This document shows positions 1 to 7,287 of a DNA stretch of 25,024 nt, piece by piece; the stretch's first letter is position 1; each line of letters opens with the position of its first letter. Origin of the DNA: CAZAQB01 sp964487155. Lineage in GTDB: Bacteria > Pseudomonadota > Gammaproteobacteria > Nitrococcales > Nitrococcaceae. Below the pieces are notes generated by a model. The model was not told where the DNA came from, searched no databases, and saw nothing but the letters and a program-made list of their open reading frames with translations. Made by a program: the position numbers and the translations under genes. Location of the stretch: positions 1-25,024 of the forward strand of contig CAZAQB010000039.1 in NCBI GenBank assembly GCA_964487155.1, in the 5' to 3' direction.

Positions 1-17
1 AGCAACATCCGGGGGGC

Positions 18-890
18 GTGCTCCGGGCCCTGGCACTGGCTGCCGGGCTGGCCGCGATGACCCTGGCGGGCATGGCCAGCGCGCAGGTAACCAGCATCCA
101 GGGCAGCAAGCACGATTTCACTGCCCTCAATGGACGAGCGGCCGGTAACGATATCGGGAGCGTGCCCGCTGGTACGGGGGTTTGCGTGTTCTGCCACACG
201 CCTCACGGCTCCGACACGAACGCCGCCGTGCCACTCTGGAATCGGAACCTGCCGACTCCTACGAATTACACTCAGTATTCCTCGCTTGGCACCGTGACCC
301 TCGACGGCCAGGAGGCGGCTGTGGGTTCGGTTTCCTTGGCCTGTCTCTCCTGCCACGATGGTACGCAGGCCATGGACTCGGTGATTAACACTCCCGGGCC
401 GGGAATGGGCGCGGGCGGCCGGTTGGGTGATGCTGCCGGTGACGGATTCATGCAGGGGACACCGGTGCCCAACCTGGGGCAGGACCTGACCGACGACCAT
501 CCCATCAGCATCCAGTATGCTGGCGGTGGGTGCGACGACCAGAACAGTGGAACGCCCCAGTGTGGCACGTTCGGCGACAGCGACTTCGAGGATCTGACCG
601 GGAACCTGAATCAGGGCACCTCCAACGGCACCGCTATCTGGTGGCTTGAAACCGGACTCGCGGAAGTCGGCGGCACCCAGCTCGCCGCAAACGATACCGG
701 CACCCGGAGCAAGCACGACCTGCTCCTCTACACGCGCCCGGCGGCTCCCGGCAGCACGGCTAACGGCAACGAGCCCTTTGTGGAATGCGGCAGCTGCCAT
801 GACCCGCACAACAACGGCACTGTTCCGGTCCAGTTCATGCGGGTGGATAACACCAACAGCCAGATATGCCTAGCCTGCCATACTAAATAG
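18..890 (+). CDS. Secreted tetrahaem c-type cytochrome (doubled-CXXCH type)
   Basis: Predicted exported electron carrier with four covalently bound haems. The GTG at 18 gives 290 residues beginning with a short hydrophobic signal peptide that ends near residue 22 (MASA/Q). The frame stays open to the window edge, so the true start may lie outside. CXXCH sites are CVFCH 56-60, CLSCH 109-113, CGSCH 257-261 and CLACH 284-288. The SKH near residue 30 and HTPHG after the first haem are typical of multihaem cytochromes with doubled CXXCH motifs. A long insert with two extra cysteines (172, 182) separates haems 2 and 3. The haem 1-2 region and the haem 3-4 pair resemble residues 20-260 of the 11-haem protein at 16562, so this looks like a stand-alone copy of that module. 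A terminator follows, then a PPIase and a beta-barrel. An extracellular or outer-membrane role is inference. Confidence 0.88.
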   Translation: MLRALALAAGLAAMTLAGMASAQVTSIQGSKHDFTALNGRAAGNDIGSVPAGTGVCVFCHTPHGSDTNAAVPLWNRNLPTPTNYTQYSSLGTVTLDGQEAAVGSVSLACLSCHDGTQAMDSVINTPGPGMGAGGRLGDAAGDGFMQGTPVPNLGQDLTDDHPISIQYAGGGCDDQNSGTPQCGTFGDSDFEDLTGNLNQGTSNGTAIWWLETGLAEVGGTQLAANDTGTRSKHDLLLYTRPAAPGSTANGNEPFVECGSCHDPHNNGTVPVQFMRVDNTNSQICLACHTK

Positions 891-949
891 CTGGCCCTGC
901 CCCACGTGCCCCGTTGCTGCGGTGGTTGCTGGGACGGGGTACCTAGCTG

Positions 950-989
950 AACCGCCTGGTGGTTTTTGACGACCAGGCGGTTTGTCTGT
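950..989 (+). terminator. Intrinsic terminator after the tetrahaem cytochrome
   Basis: An 11-bp perfect inverted repeat, AACCGCCTGGT at 950-960 pairing with 972-982, has an 11-nt loop and is followed by a T-rich tail (TTTGTCTGTG). The next gene starts only about 25 bp further on, in the same direction and with no obvious promoter between. It may therefore act as a partial terminator that keeps the cytochrome more abundant than the downstream PPIase and barrel. Confidence 0.75.
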
Positions 990-1007
990 GTTAGTTGATG
1001 TGAAATT

Positions 1008-1973
1008 GTGAGCATAGCCTTGTCACGTTATCTCCGAGACATGTTACAAGCCCTCGTTGTCGTGCTGGCCCTCGGCCTTATGCTGTGGCCGGGTACTCAA
1101 CGCGCCGCGGAGCCGAATTTGGACTCAACGGTGTTCGCCCTGGTCGATGGCGTGGAGATCAGCGTCCAGCAATTCGCTCAGGCGCTGCGGGCTCAGTCCC
1201 GGCGGCGGTTCTACCACGGAGCTCCCCCGGAGGAGGAAGTTGCGGCTTTCCAGCGGGAAGTGGCAGAAGACTTGGTCGATAGGGTGGTTATTCAGCAGGA
1301 GGGCCAACGACGCGGGCTCTGCGATCTGCCGCCCGCCGAAGCAGTAACCGGCCCGGAGGTTTCGAAGCGCTGCCGAGAAGCTCTACGCGGTCAGGTTCTG
1401 GCAGAGTTGGAGCCGCTGAGTGAGGATGATGTGCGCGCCTTCTTCGCCCAGAACCCGGATCTGTTCAGGGAGCCCGAGCGCCTGAGGGCTTCGGTGATCC
1501 TTGTCAAGGTTCCCCCGTCAGCAGGCGCGGCACAATGGCAAGGGACCCTGGAGCGGGTCCAGGGACTGCGGGTACGTCTGTCAGACGGGCCGGACTCATT
1601 CGCCTCCCTGGCGCGCGAGTACTCCGACGACGAATCTGCAGCCCGGGGTGGAGACATGGGATACATTCACGCCGGCATGCTTGGGCAGAGCGCCCAGCAG
1701 GCGTTGGCAGAACTGGAGCCGGGGCAGGTAAGTGAGCCAGTTGTGCTACTGGAGGGAGTGGCGTTGTTTCGCCTGGTCGAGCGCCGGGAGGCTCGCCAGC
1801 GATCCTTCGCCGACGTCCGGGGGCGCGCCCGAGAACTCCTTGAGCAGCAGCGTCGCGAGCGCCGTTGGGACGAGTTCATGGCAACGCTGCGCGACGGGGC
1901 GGACGTGCATCTGGACGAGAAGTACCTGCAGCCAACCGGGCCGTCGGCAGTCCCTGCGCCCCGACGCCCCTGA
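1008..1973 (+). CDS. Periplasmic peptidyl-prolyl cis-trans isomerase, parvulin (PpiC/SurA) type
   Basis: Foldase of the parvulin family, which isomerises X-Pro bonds and chaperones exported proteins. The 321-residue product has a hydrophobic segment at 12-28, then a SurA_N-like helical region containing a VDGVEISVQQF motif (46-56). The PPIase domain lies at about 158-262, with LRASVILVKV at its first strand, GGDMGYIHAGML (214-225) and LEPGQVSEPV (236-245). The C-terminus is helical and charged. The GTG at 1008 lacks a good ribosome site. The ATG at 1041, preceded by GAGA, gives a cleaner signal peptide and is the main alternative. It sits between a secreted multihaem cytochrome and an outer-membrane barrel, so a dedicated role in folding one of them is likely (inference). 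Confidence 0.88.
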   Translation: MSIALSRYLRDMLQALVVVLALGLMLWPGTQRAAEPNLDSTVFALVDGVEISVQQFAQALRAQSRRRFYHGAPPEEEVAAFQREVAEDLVDRVVIQQEGQRRGLCDLPPAEAVTGPEVSKRCREALRGQVLAELEPLSEDDVRAFFAQNPDLFREPERLRASVILVKVPPSAGAAQWQGTLERVQGLRVRLSDGPDSFASLAREYSDDESAARGGDMGYIHAGMLGQSAQQALAELEPGQVSEPVVLLEGVALFRLVERREARQRSFADVRGRARELLEQQRRERRWDEFMATLRDGADVHLDEKYLQPTGPSAVPAPRRP

Positions 1974-2012
1974 CTCTGGCTCCACCCCGGTCCCCTGTGA
2001 TGTTGACCCCCG

Positions 2013-3737
2013 ATGAAATGTTTCAACGGGGTTTGTCTGGTCTTTCTGTGGACGCTGCCGGCGACTTCCATGGCACTCTCCCTGCCCGTCAGCGGAAGCC
2101 TGCAATACCTGTTGAGCCACTCTGGCGCTGAGGGCACAGAACCAAGCACTGTCCAGTCGACGAGCCTGGAGTTGGGTACCGCGCTGCCCATCTGGCGCCA
2201 GTGGTTGGGTCGTGTGGAGGGTAAGGGATTATTCAGCAAGACGTTTTCGGATGGTCCTCAGGGCAGTGGTTCGGACCAGGTAGTGACAGGCCGGGGCGAT
2301 ATTTCGATCTTCCCACAAAGCCCTTTCCCATTTGAGGCGTTTGTGGAGCGCCTGGACTCCCGCGTTAATGGTGCGAGTGGACCTGATAGCGAACGCCAGG
2401 TGACGCGCTTCGGAATTCTGCAGCGCTACGAAAGCGACCTGCTCGGGCGTTACTCTCTTTCCTATTCCCGACGGCGCACAGAACAAAGTTTCGAGGGGGA
2501 GTCGTTGTTGTTTGGTAATGTGGCCACTCAGGAGGAACTGGACTTTGAGGCAAGCAAACGGTTTAAATCCAACGACGTCGATTACAATTTCCGCTATCAG
2601 GACAGCGAACAGGCCACCGGTTCCTCCAATATAACGGAGCAGAGTCACGTGCTGTCCCACGTGTTGGACGCAGCAACCACCTATACAATCAGCAACCTTG
2701 CTTCGTATTCTCGCCTAACGAGTGACGGTAGTCTGGGAACTGACGAGAGTCGGCAGATCAGTTCAACGGTGTTGTGGAGACCGCAACTGGAACGCTCCAT
2801 GCGGGTCACGGCGAACGGCCTTTGGCGGGACCGGCAGGTAAGTGGCGCGGGCACCGTGGACAATGCTTTGGCATCAGGGAGCGTTAGAGGTTTTTACCAG
2901 TGGACAGATGCGCTGGACCTCGATTTCGGGGTCTCCGCCAGCCAAGAGGACAGCGGTGGGCGCGAGCGCACGTTCACTACCCAGAGTCTGGGTGCAGGCT
3001 ACGCGCCCGATTCGATCGAATTAGGTGGGTTCAGCTACGGCTGGAACGCTGGTCTCGCCGGTTCCGCAACCCAATCCAGTGTAGCGCGTAATACAGAGCA
3101 AACCACCGCCAGTTTGGGGCACAGCCTCAGCAGACGCTGGATGGTTGCAGGCACACCCGTTCAAGCGAGAGTCAGCCAGAGAGGAAGTGCCTCCTTCGAA
3201 ACCAATAACGAGAGCGGAAGGACGATTACTCATTCCGGGAATCTTTCCTGGTCTCTGGCTCGAAGCGGGTCTCAGTTGTTTGCTTCACTAGACGTGGCTG
3301 ATAGCCGGCGCTACGATGAAACGGAATCTGTTTCTCAGCTCGCTAACGCACAACTGACTAGTAACGTCAGATTGAGCCGGTACCGAACGTTGAACGGGGG
3401 GGTTACGGTGCAGGCCTCGCGGAGCCGAGCGGGGGCCAGCGAGGAGTTTTTCGAAAGTTATTCCAGCAGTGTCGACCTGTCCTATAGAGATGCGCGGTTG
3501 TTGGGTCTTCGAAACTTCGCTTACCTATCGCAGCTCCGATGGCGAACCAGTGACATTGCCCTGCTGTTGGAGTCCGAGGATCAGGACCAAATTAACGATA
3601 AATCCTGGCGGAATCGCTGGACCTACGGTATCGGGTTGGTCGACCTATCATTAGATAGTTTGGTTTCAGCGGACCGGGATAATGAGCCAGCTTATTCTCT
3701 GGTGTTGCAAGTGCGTCGGCGTTTTAGTCTGTACTGA
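2013..3737 (+). CDS. Predicted outer-membrane beta-barrel protein
   Basis: The 574-residue product has a signal peptide (1-20, ending SMA/L) and then a long run of alternating polar and hydrophobic strands rich in Ser, Thr, Gln, Arg and Tyr, with no cytoplasmic-type membrane helices. The C-terminus RRRFSLY ends in an aromatic residue, as in barrel proteins recognised by the BAM machinery. No CXXCH is present. A barrel beside a secreted multihaem cytochrome and a PPIase suggests a porin-like partner that lets electrons cross the outer membrane, as MtrB/PioB or the Geobacter conduit barrels do. I see no specific sequence match to those families, and a TIGR03016-like barrel is an alternative. 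Base composition is clearly lower in GC than the genes after 6490. Confidence 0.72.
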   Translation: MKCFNGVCLVFLWTLPATSMALSLPVSGSLQYLLSHSGAEGTEPSTVQSTSLELGTALPIWRQWLGRVEGKGLFSKTFSDGPQGSGSDQVVTGRGDISIFPQSPFPFEAFVERLDSRVNGASGPDSERQVTRFGILQRYESDLLGRYSLSYSRRRTEQSFEGESLLFGNVATQEELDFEASKRFKSNDVDYNFRYQDSEQATGSSNITEQSHVLSHVLDAATTYTISNLASYSRLTSDGSLGTDESRQISSTVLWRPQLERSMRVTANGLWRDRQVSGAGTVDNALASGSVRGFYQWTDALDLDFGVSASQEDSGGRERTFTTQSLGAGYAPDSIELGGFSYGWNAGLAGSATQSSVARNTEQTTASLGHSLSRRWMVAGTPVQARVSQRGSASFETNNESGRTITHSGNLSWSLARSGSQLFASLDVADSRRYDETESVSQLANAQLTSNVRLSRYRTLNGGVTVQASRSRAGASEEFFESYSSSVDLSYRDARLLGLRNFAYLSQLRWRTSDIALLLESEDQDQINDKSWRNRWTYGIGLVDLSLDSLVSADRDNEPAYSLVLQVRRRFSLY

Positions 3738-4431
3738 CAGTCGGAATTTCCAAGAATGGCATTTTAGCTGTGATGCTGGAGGCGGGCCAAGCGCCGTTCC
3801 GAGGAGGCGCGGATATGGCGTCTCGGTCGAGCAGCCTGACCTTGTCACACAACCTCGCCAGAGAGGCCGCCGCCCCTCGGCGTCCTGCCTGAGTGGTGCT
3901 CTGTCCGGGTAGGTCGGCTGCTCATGGCAGCCGGCGTCTCCGCCCACGGTGGCGAGGGCCCGGCACCTGCCGGTTGCCAGGTGCAACCGAACTACGCGCC
4001 TCGCTGTCACGCCAGCCGACTCGTGCGTTAGGGTAAGCGCGCGCGGCCGGAACCGTGCCTCAAGGGAACGGCAGAACCGCTGCGGATAGAGAGGCCCGTC
4101 GTCGCGTTAGACTCTGCCAGGTTAGGTGCGCTCAAGCCACGCAACAGGCCCTATAGCAGGGCCTACGCTTGCGATCAGTATACTGCGGTCTTGGCGTCGC
4201 AGCGGCTAGCAGCCTGTCAAACTTACGCCGCTCCTATTGCCCCGGTGGGAGGGCCGTCCCATTAGTATCCTTTTCGTGAAATAGTGACCGCTATTCACCG
4301 TAAACGATCAAAAGTGGCCTCGCTCTCCCGCCCGGCTCGCGAGGGTCCCCTGAGTCCCGCGGGATCCTAGGCCGGGGGGAGTTAAGAACGAAGATGCGAT
4401 AACTTCGCCTTCACGGCAGCCTCCGTAAGAG
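3738..4431. other. Long stretch without a clear gene
   Basis: About 690 bp show no convincing open frame on either strand. Small hairpins are visible: GGCCCT at 4147-4152 with AGGGCC at 4158-4163; GCACCTG at 3963-3969 with CAGGTGC at 3978-3984; and an imperfect one, GTGAAATAG at 4276-4284 with CTATTCAC at 4291-4298. TATACT at 4179-4184 resembles a -10 box but lacks a -35 box at normal spacing. I could not fold the sequence into a tRNA. It could be decayed coding DNA, a long leader for the genes from 4432 on, or the site of an unrecognised RNA. Confidence 0.5.
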
Positions 4432-4644
4432 ATGAGTTTGATCAGCCGTCGCATCGATCCGGACCGTGTAGCATGGGTTGATCTCTGTACCGGCGCCTTT
4501 CTGACCCAGGTCAAGGAGTATGGGCAGTCAGCGGCTATTATTTGTGCGCTGGTTATTTCCTGCCAAGCGTGGGCGGATGTCCAGTGCCGCGCGGTGACGC
4601 GCCCGGCAATGACTATCGCAAACGGCCAAGGAGGCCATGAGTGA
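4432..4644 (+). CDS. Possible small secreted protein, unknown
   Basis: A 70-codon frame ends in TGA at 4642-4644, sharing its last base with the ATG at 4644 of the beta-helix gene (a TGATG junction, typical of coupled translation). Residues 33-47 form a hydrophobic stretch ending in AWA/D, which would suit a signal peptide, followed by DVQCRAVTRPAMTIANG. The proposed ATG has a poor ribosome site (AAGAG directly next to it), and the N-terminal 30 residues are unusual for an exported protein, so the real start may be internal or the frame may be decayed. I do not recognise a family. Confidence 0.28.
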   Translation: MSLISRRIDPDRVAWVDLCTGAFLTQVKEYGQSAAIICALVISCQAWADVQCRAVTRPAMTIANGQGGHE

Positions 4645-5501
4645 TGAATATTCGGCTTTTAGCTTTTTCTAGTTGTGCTGGCTTGATCGTAGCCGTTTTT
4701 GCCTCGGCAGTTAATGCGGCTTGTATGCCAGTCACAGAGGTTCCCTCGATAATTAGCGCCCCTGGAAAATACTGCTTGTCGCAGGACGTTTCCATCAATG
4801 ACGGCCGTGCAGTGGCGATTACCATCGACTCCGATGATGTGAGTCTGGATTTGCAGGGCTTTGCGATCCGTGGGCCGCATTACGGCGGCGTGGCAACTGT
4901 TTCCGGCTCCGTAGGGGTATCTGCTCATGGCGTGTCCAATATCACGGTTCGCAATGGAAAGATTATTGGGTTCGGTACTGGCGTGCACCTCGGCTCTTCC
5001 AGGCCGTTGGTGGGGGGGCATCTAGTCGAGAAAATGCATATAGCCGGAGGGGCGTCGGTTGGAATCAGCGTCCACACGCGGGATACCATTATTCGTGACA
5101 ATCGAATCACTAGTTTAAATGGAAATCTGTCCTCTGGCACGACCAGCAATACCGTCCGAGGCATTCTGATGGGCAATATCTGGGGGGCAAGGCTGGGCAA
5201 CAAGATAATTAACAACTCTATTACCGGATTCGATGGCTCTTCGCTGTCGGCGGGGGTGCAGATCCAGAGAGGGCCGGATGTTCTGGTGGAGGGAAACTAT
5301 TTCCAGTCTGGGAACCGTGATGGGTTTTATGGCATCCACGTTTCTGCTTCCTTTGGAGTCACCGTCGTAGAGAATCGGTTTCACGAGCTCGGCACTGCAG
5401 TGTTTTACGATCTTCAGAGCTACGGAAAGTATTTTGGCAACATAACAGAGAGTGTCGGTGCCGCTTACGTAGGAGGGACTGATATAGGTCAGAACTTCTG
5501 A
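4644..5501 (+). CDS. Secreted right-handed parallel beta-helix protein
   Basis: The 285-residue product starts at the ATG at 4644, placed well after AAGGAGG at 4628-4634; a GTG at 4641 is possible. A signal peptide covers about 1-25 (ends VNA/A). Next comes the motif ISAPGKYCLSQDV, then AVAITIDSDDVSLDLQGFAIRG, the usual entry turn of pectate-lyase-like beta-helix proteins (NosD/PbH1 type). Later repeats of the form N-x-I-x-x-N (DNRITSLNG, NNSITGFDG, GNYFQSGN, ENRFHELG) are beta-helix coils. No catalytic motif of a polysaccharide lyase is recognisable, so substrate and role are unknown. It is AT-richer than the ccm and cytochrome genes; one sampled 60-base line has 29 G or C. Horizontal acquisition is possible. 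Confidence 0.8.
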   Translation: MNIRLLAFSSCAGLIVAVFASAVNAACMPVTEVPSIISAPGKYCLSQDVSINDGRAVAITIDSDDVSLDLQGFAIRGPHYGGVATVSGSVGVSAHGVSNITVRNGKIIGFGTGVHLGSSRPLVGGHLVEKMHIAGGASVGISVHTRDTIIRDNRITSLNGNLSSGTTSNTVRGILMGNIWGARLGNKIINNSITGFDGSSLSAGVQIQRGPDVLVEGNYFQSGNRDGFYGIHVSASFGVTVVENRFHELGTAVFYDLQSYGKYFGNITESVGAAYVGGTDIGQNF

Positions 5502-5534
5502 TCGTCCGCGTCTCATGTTGGGGGAGTGACGGCT

Positions 5535-5628
5535 CCCCCGGCAAAGCCGGGGGCTTCCGGAGAATGTGAGCCGCTCAAAGCGGCGTGACGGGAGCGCTAT
5601 GCGCTCCCTTGCGCCCCCTGAAGGGGGC
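5535..5628. repeat. Four tandem hairpins downstream of the transposase gene
   Basis: Four perfect short stems lie side by side: 5535-5542/5546-5553 (8 bp), 5570-5575/5579-5584 (6 bp), 5590-5597/5601-5608 (8 bp) and 5613-5618/5623-5628 (6 bp), with loops of three or four bases. The outermost matches the hairpin at the other end of the element. The others may belong to its right end or act as transcription barriers. None has a T-run. Confidence 0.65.
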
Positions 5629-5632
5629 AGCC

Positions 5633-6061
5633 CTACACCAGGTTCAGCTGGTCGATCCTCCGATCAACCACCTTCTGGTGCCGAATGTACCCGCGGATCA
5701 CCTCCTCGTCTCGACCCACCGTCGAGACGAAGTACCCCCGTGCCCAGAAGTGCTGACCCACGAAGTTGCGCTTCCGCTCGGCGTACCTCCGTGCGATGTG
5801 GATCGCGCTCTTGCGCTTGATGTACCCGACCACCTGCGAGACCGCGTACTTCGGCGGGATCGAGATCATCATGTGCACATGGTCCGGCATCAGGTGCCCC
5901 TCCTCGATCCGGCTCTCTTTCTGCTCGGCCAGAGTCCTAAGCACATCCCCAAGCCCCCGCCGGATCTGGCCAACTATCACCTTCTTCCGGTACTTGGGAA
6001 TGAACACCACATGGTACTTACACTCCCAACGACTGTGGCTTAGACTTCGGTCTTGTCTCAT
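5633..6061 (-). CDS. tnpA: IS200/IS605 family transposase TnpA
   Basis: Single-strand HUH transposase of the Y1 type. The ATG at 6061 gives 142 residues, normal for IS200 TnpA, with GAGGGAG a few bases upstream; a GTG at 6094 in the same frame is less likely. WECKYHVVFIPKYRKKV near the N-terminus is the family hallmark, the HUH metal site is HVH within HLMPDHVHMMI, and the catalytic Tyr is expected in GYIRHQK near the C-terminus. The gene appears intact. Its ribosome site lies in one arm of a stem (6065-6079/6091-6105), which would limit translation from read-through transcripts, as known for IS200. It is not a RAYT by visible features: it is short and of canonical IS200 type. Confidence 0.9.
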   Translation of the reverse strand: MRQDRSLSHSRWECKYHVVFIPKYRKKVIVGQIRRGLGDVLRTLAEQKESRIEEGHLMPDHVHMMISIPPKYAVSQVVGYIKRKSAIHIARRYAERKRNFVGQHFWARGYFVSTVGRDEEVIRGYIRHQKVVDRRIDQLNLV

Positions 6062-6064
6062 GAA

Positions 6065-6105
6065 AACTCCCTCTCGTGATGCTTGGCGGCTCACGCGAGG
6101 GAGTT
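6065..6105 (-). promoter_or_regulatory. Leader hairpin covering the tnpA ribosome site
   Basis: Plus-strand bases 6065-6073 (AACTCCCTC) pair with 6097-6105, and 6075-6079 (CGTGA) pair with 6091-6095, with one mismatch at 6074/6096 and an 11-nt loop. On the tnpA (minus) transcript the 3' arm contains GAGGGAG just before the ATG at 6061, so folding hides the ribosome site. IS200 is known to repress transposase translation in this way; application here is inference. Confidence 0.6.
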
Positions 6106-6166
6106 CTTCATGGGACTCCCGGAACTATCAAACTGCTACGGTCTCCCCGGCAGAGCCGGGGGATTT

Positions 6167-6491
6167 CCATTTCGGTTTAAAGTGTACTGCTTGCCGGGGC
6201 TAAGACCTCTGCTATGATCACCGCGGCTGGGGCGAAGAGCATGGTGGGCCGTTCCCATAGGTTCTTGGGGTTTAAGCCGTCTTTCAAGTTCATTCATTCC
6301 GATTATAGACAATACTGTCCGGCGCAGAGACAATTGGAAAGCCAGGGGTTAGTGAACCTCTGGCGGACCTGGACGTCCCAGTGGGTGGGCGGATAGCGCC
6401 GGTCGTGAAAAAGCGTTCTAGCCTCCCAGATGGGTTTCCCGCTTGACCTGCGCCCTTGGTATCCCGGCGCTACGGCAGAGGATCGTGCAGC
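6167..6491 (+). other. Leader region upstream of ccmC
   Basis: About 325 bp lack a convincing gene. A stem at 6341-6350/6355-6364 (GCCAGGGGTT with AACCTCTGGC, one G-T pair, loop AGTG) stands out. It has no T-run on the plus strand, although the minus strand gives a short T-run after it, so it might terminate leftward transcription. TTGACC at 6443-6448 resembles a -35 box but has no clear -10 partner. The ccmA, ccmB and other genes that usually precede ccmC are not here. Confidence 0.45.
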
Positions 6492-7235
6492 ATGTGGAAG
6501 TGGTTTCACGCCATGGGCTCCCCGGAGCGCTTCTACCGCTGGACCGGGCGGCTGGCGCCGTGGCTCGGGGGTGTGAGCCTGGTGCTGATGCTGGCCGGCC
6601 TCTACCTGGGTCTGTTCGTGGCGCCGCCCGACTACCAGCAGGGGGAGAGCGCGCGGATCATGTACGTGCACGTGCCGGCCGCCTGGCTGTCCATGTTCGT
6701 GTACGTGAACATGGCCGCCGCCTCGGCGGCGGCGCTGATCTGGCGGGTCAAGGTGGCTGAAGTGGTGGCGGCCGCCAGCGCCCCGGTGGGGGCCTCGTTC
6801 ACTTTCCTCGCGCTGGCCACCGGATCCCTGTGGGGCAAGCCCATGTGGGGGACATGGTGGGTGTGGGACGCCCGGCTCACCTCAGAGCTGATCCTGCTGT
6901 TTCTCTACCTGGGCGTAATGGCCCTGTACTCGGCCATCGAGGACCGACGCACCGCCGCGCGGGCGGCGGGCATCCTGGCCATCGTGGGCGTGGTGAACAT
7001 CCCGATCATCCACTACTCGGTAGTGTGGTGGAACACGCTCCACCAGGGGGCCTCGGTGTCCAAGCTGGATGCCCCGTCCATCCATCCCAGCATGCTCTGG
7101 CCGCTGCTGCTGATGGCCGTGGGCTTCACCGTGTTCTACTTCGCCGTGCTCTGCGTGCGGGCCCGCAACGAGGTGCTGAGCCGCGAGCGCAACGCCCGCT
7201 GGGTGGCGCAAGTGGTGGCAAGCCGCGCCCGCTGA
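6492..7235 (+). CDS. ccmC: Haem export/handling protein CcmC (System I cytochrome c maturation)
   Basis: Inner-membrane protein that presents haem to the chaperone CcmE. The ATG at 6492, preceded by AGAGGA, gives 247 residues, the usual family length. Six hydrophobic segments are visible. The tryptophan-rich WWD signature lies at about 119-132 (WGTWWVWDARLTSE), and the two haem-ligand histidines fall at His60 (YVHVPAAW) and His184 (NTLHQGAS), the same numbers as in E. coli CcmC. Start choice is therefore secure. It is followed by ccmF, ccmH and ccmI, but without the usual ccmD and ccmE, which must lie elsewhere for the pathway to work. Confidence 0.96.
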   Translation: MWKWFHAMGSPERFYRWTGRLAPWLGGVSLVLMLAGLYLGLFVAPPDYQQGESARIMYVHVPAAWLSMFVYVNMAAASAAALIWRVKVAEVVAAASAPVGASFTFLALATGSLWGKPMWGTWWVWDARLTSELILLFLYLGVMALYSAIEDRRTAARAAGILAIVGVVNIPIIHYSVVWWNTLHQGASVSKLDAPSIHPSMLWPLLLMAVGFTVFYFAVLCVRARNEVLSRERNARWVAQVVASRAR

Positions 7236-7273
7236 GCCCCGGGCCGCGGAACCTGCGCGCATGAACGGCAGTC

Positions 7274-7287
7274 TTGACCGGTATCAC
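7274..7287 (+). promoter_or_regulatory. Weak FNR-like box in the ccmC-ccmF gap
   Basis: TTGACCGGTATCAC matches TTGAT-N4-ATCAA at 8 of 10 positions, one half-site being imperfect. It lies 89 bp before the ccmF start in a 140-bp gap. No good -10 box is seen at normal distance, so it is only suggestive, but two better matches occur elsewhere in this window. Confidence 0.25.

Larger units (their letters stand above)
5531..6166 (-). mobile_element. IS200/IS605-type insertion element (about 640 bp)
   Basis: A single small HUH transposase gene is bounded by two near-identical hairpins: CCCCCGGC at 5535-5542 with GCCGGGGG at 5546-5553 on the low side, and CCCCGGC at 6145-6151 with GCCGGGG at 6155-6161 on the high side. 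Both have three-base loops. IS200/IS605 elements carry such subterminal palindromes instead of inverted terminal repeats and make no target duplication. No TnpB/IscB gene or recognisable guide-RNA gene is present. Exact ends are uncertain because the cleavage tetranucleotides cannot be placed by eye. Confidence 0.72.

Noticed and set aside
4171..4184. Promoter at TATACT (4179-4184)
   Set aside because: No -35 box lies at 15-19 bp; the nearby TTGCGA is only 4 bases away.
5531..6166. Possible CRISPR or TnpB/omega-RNA locus
   Set aside because: There are no regularly spaced repeats and no TnpB or IscB gene. The hairpins are better explained as IS200/IS605 ends.
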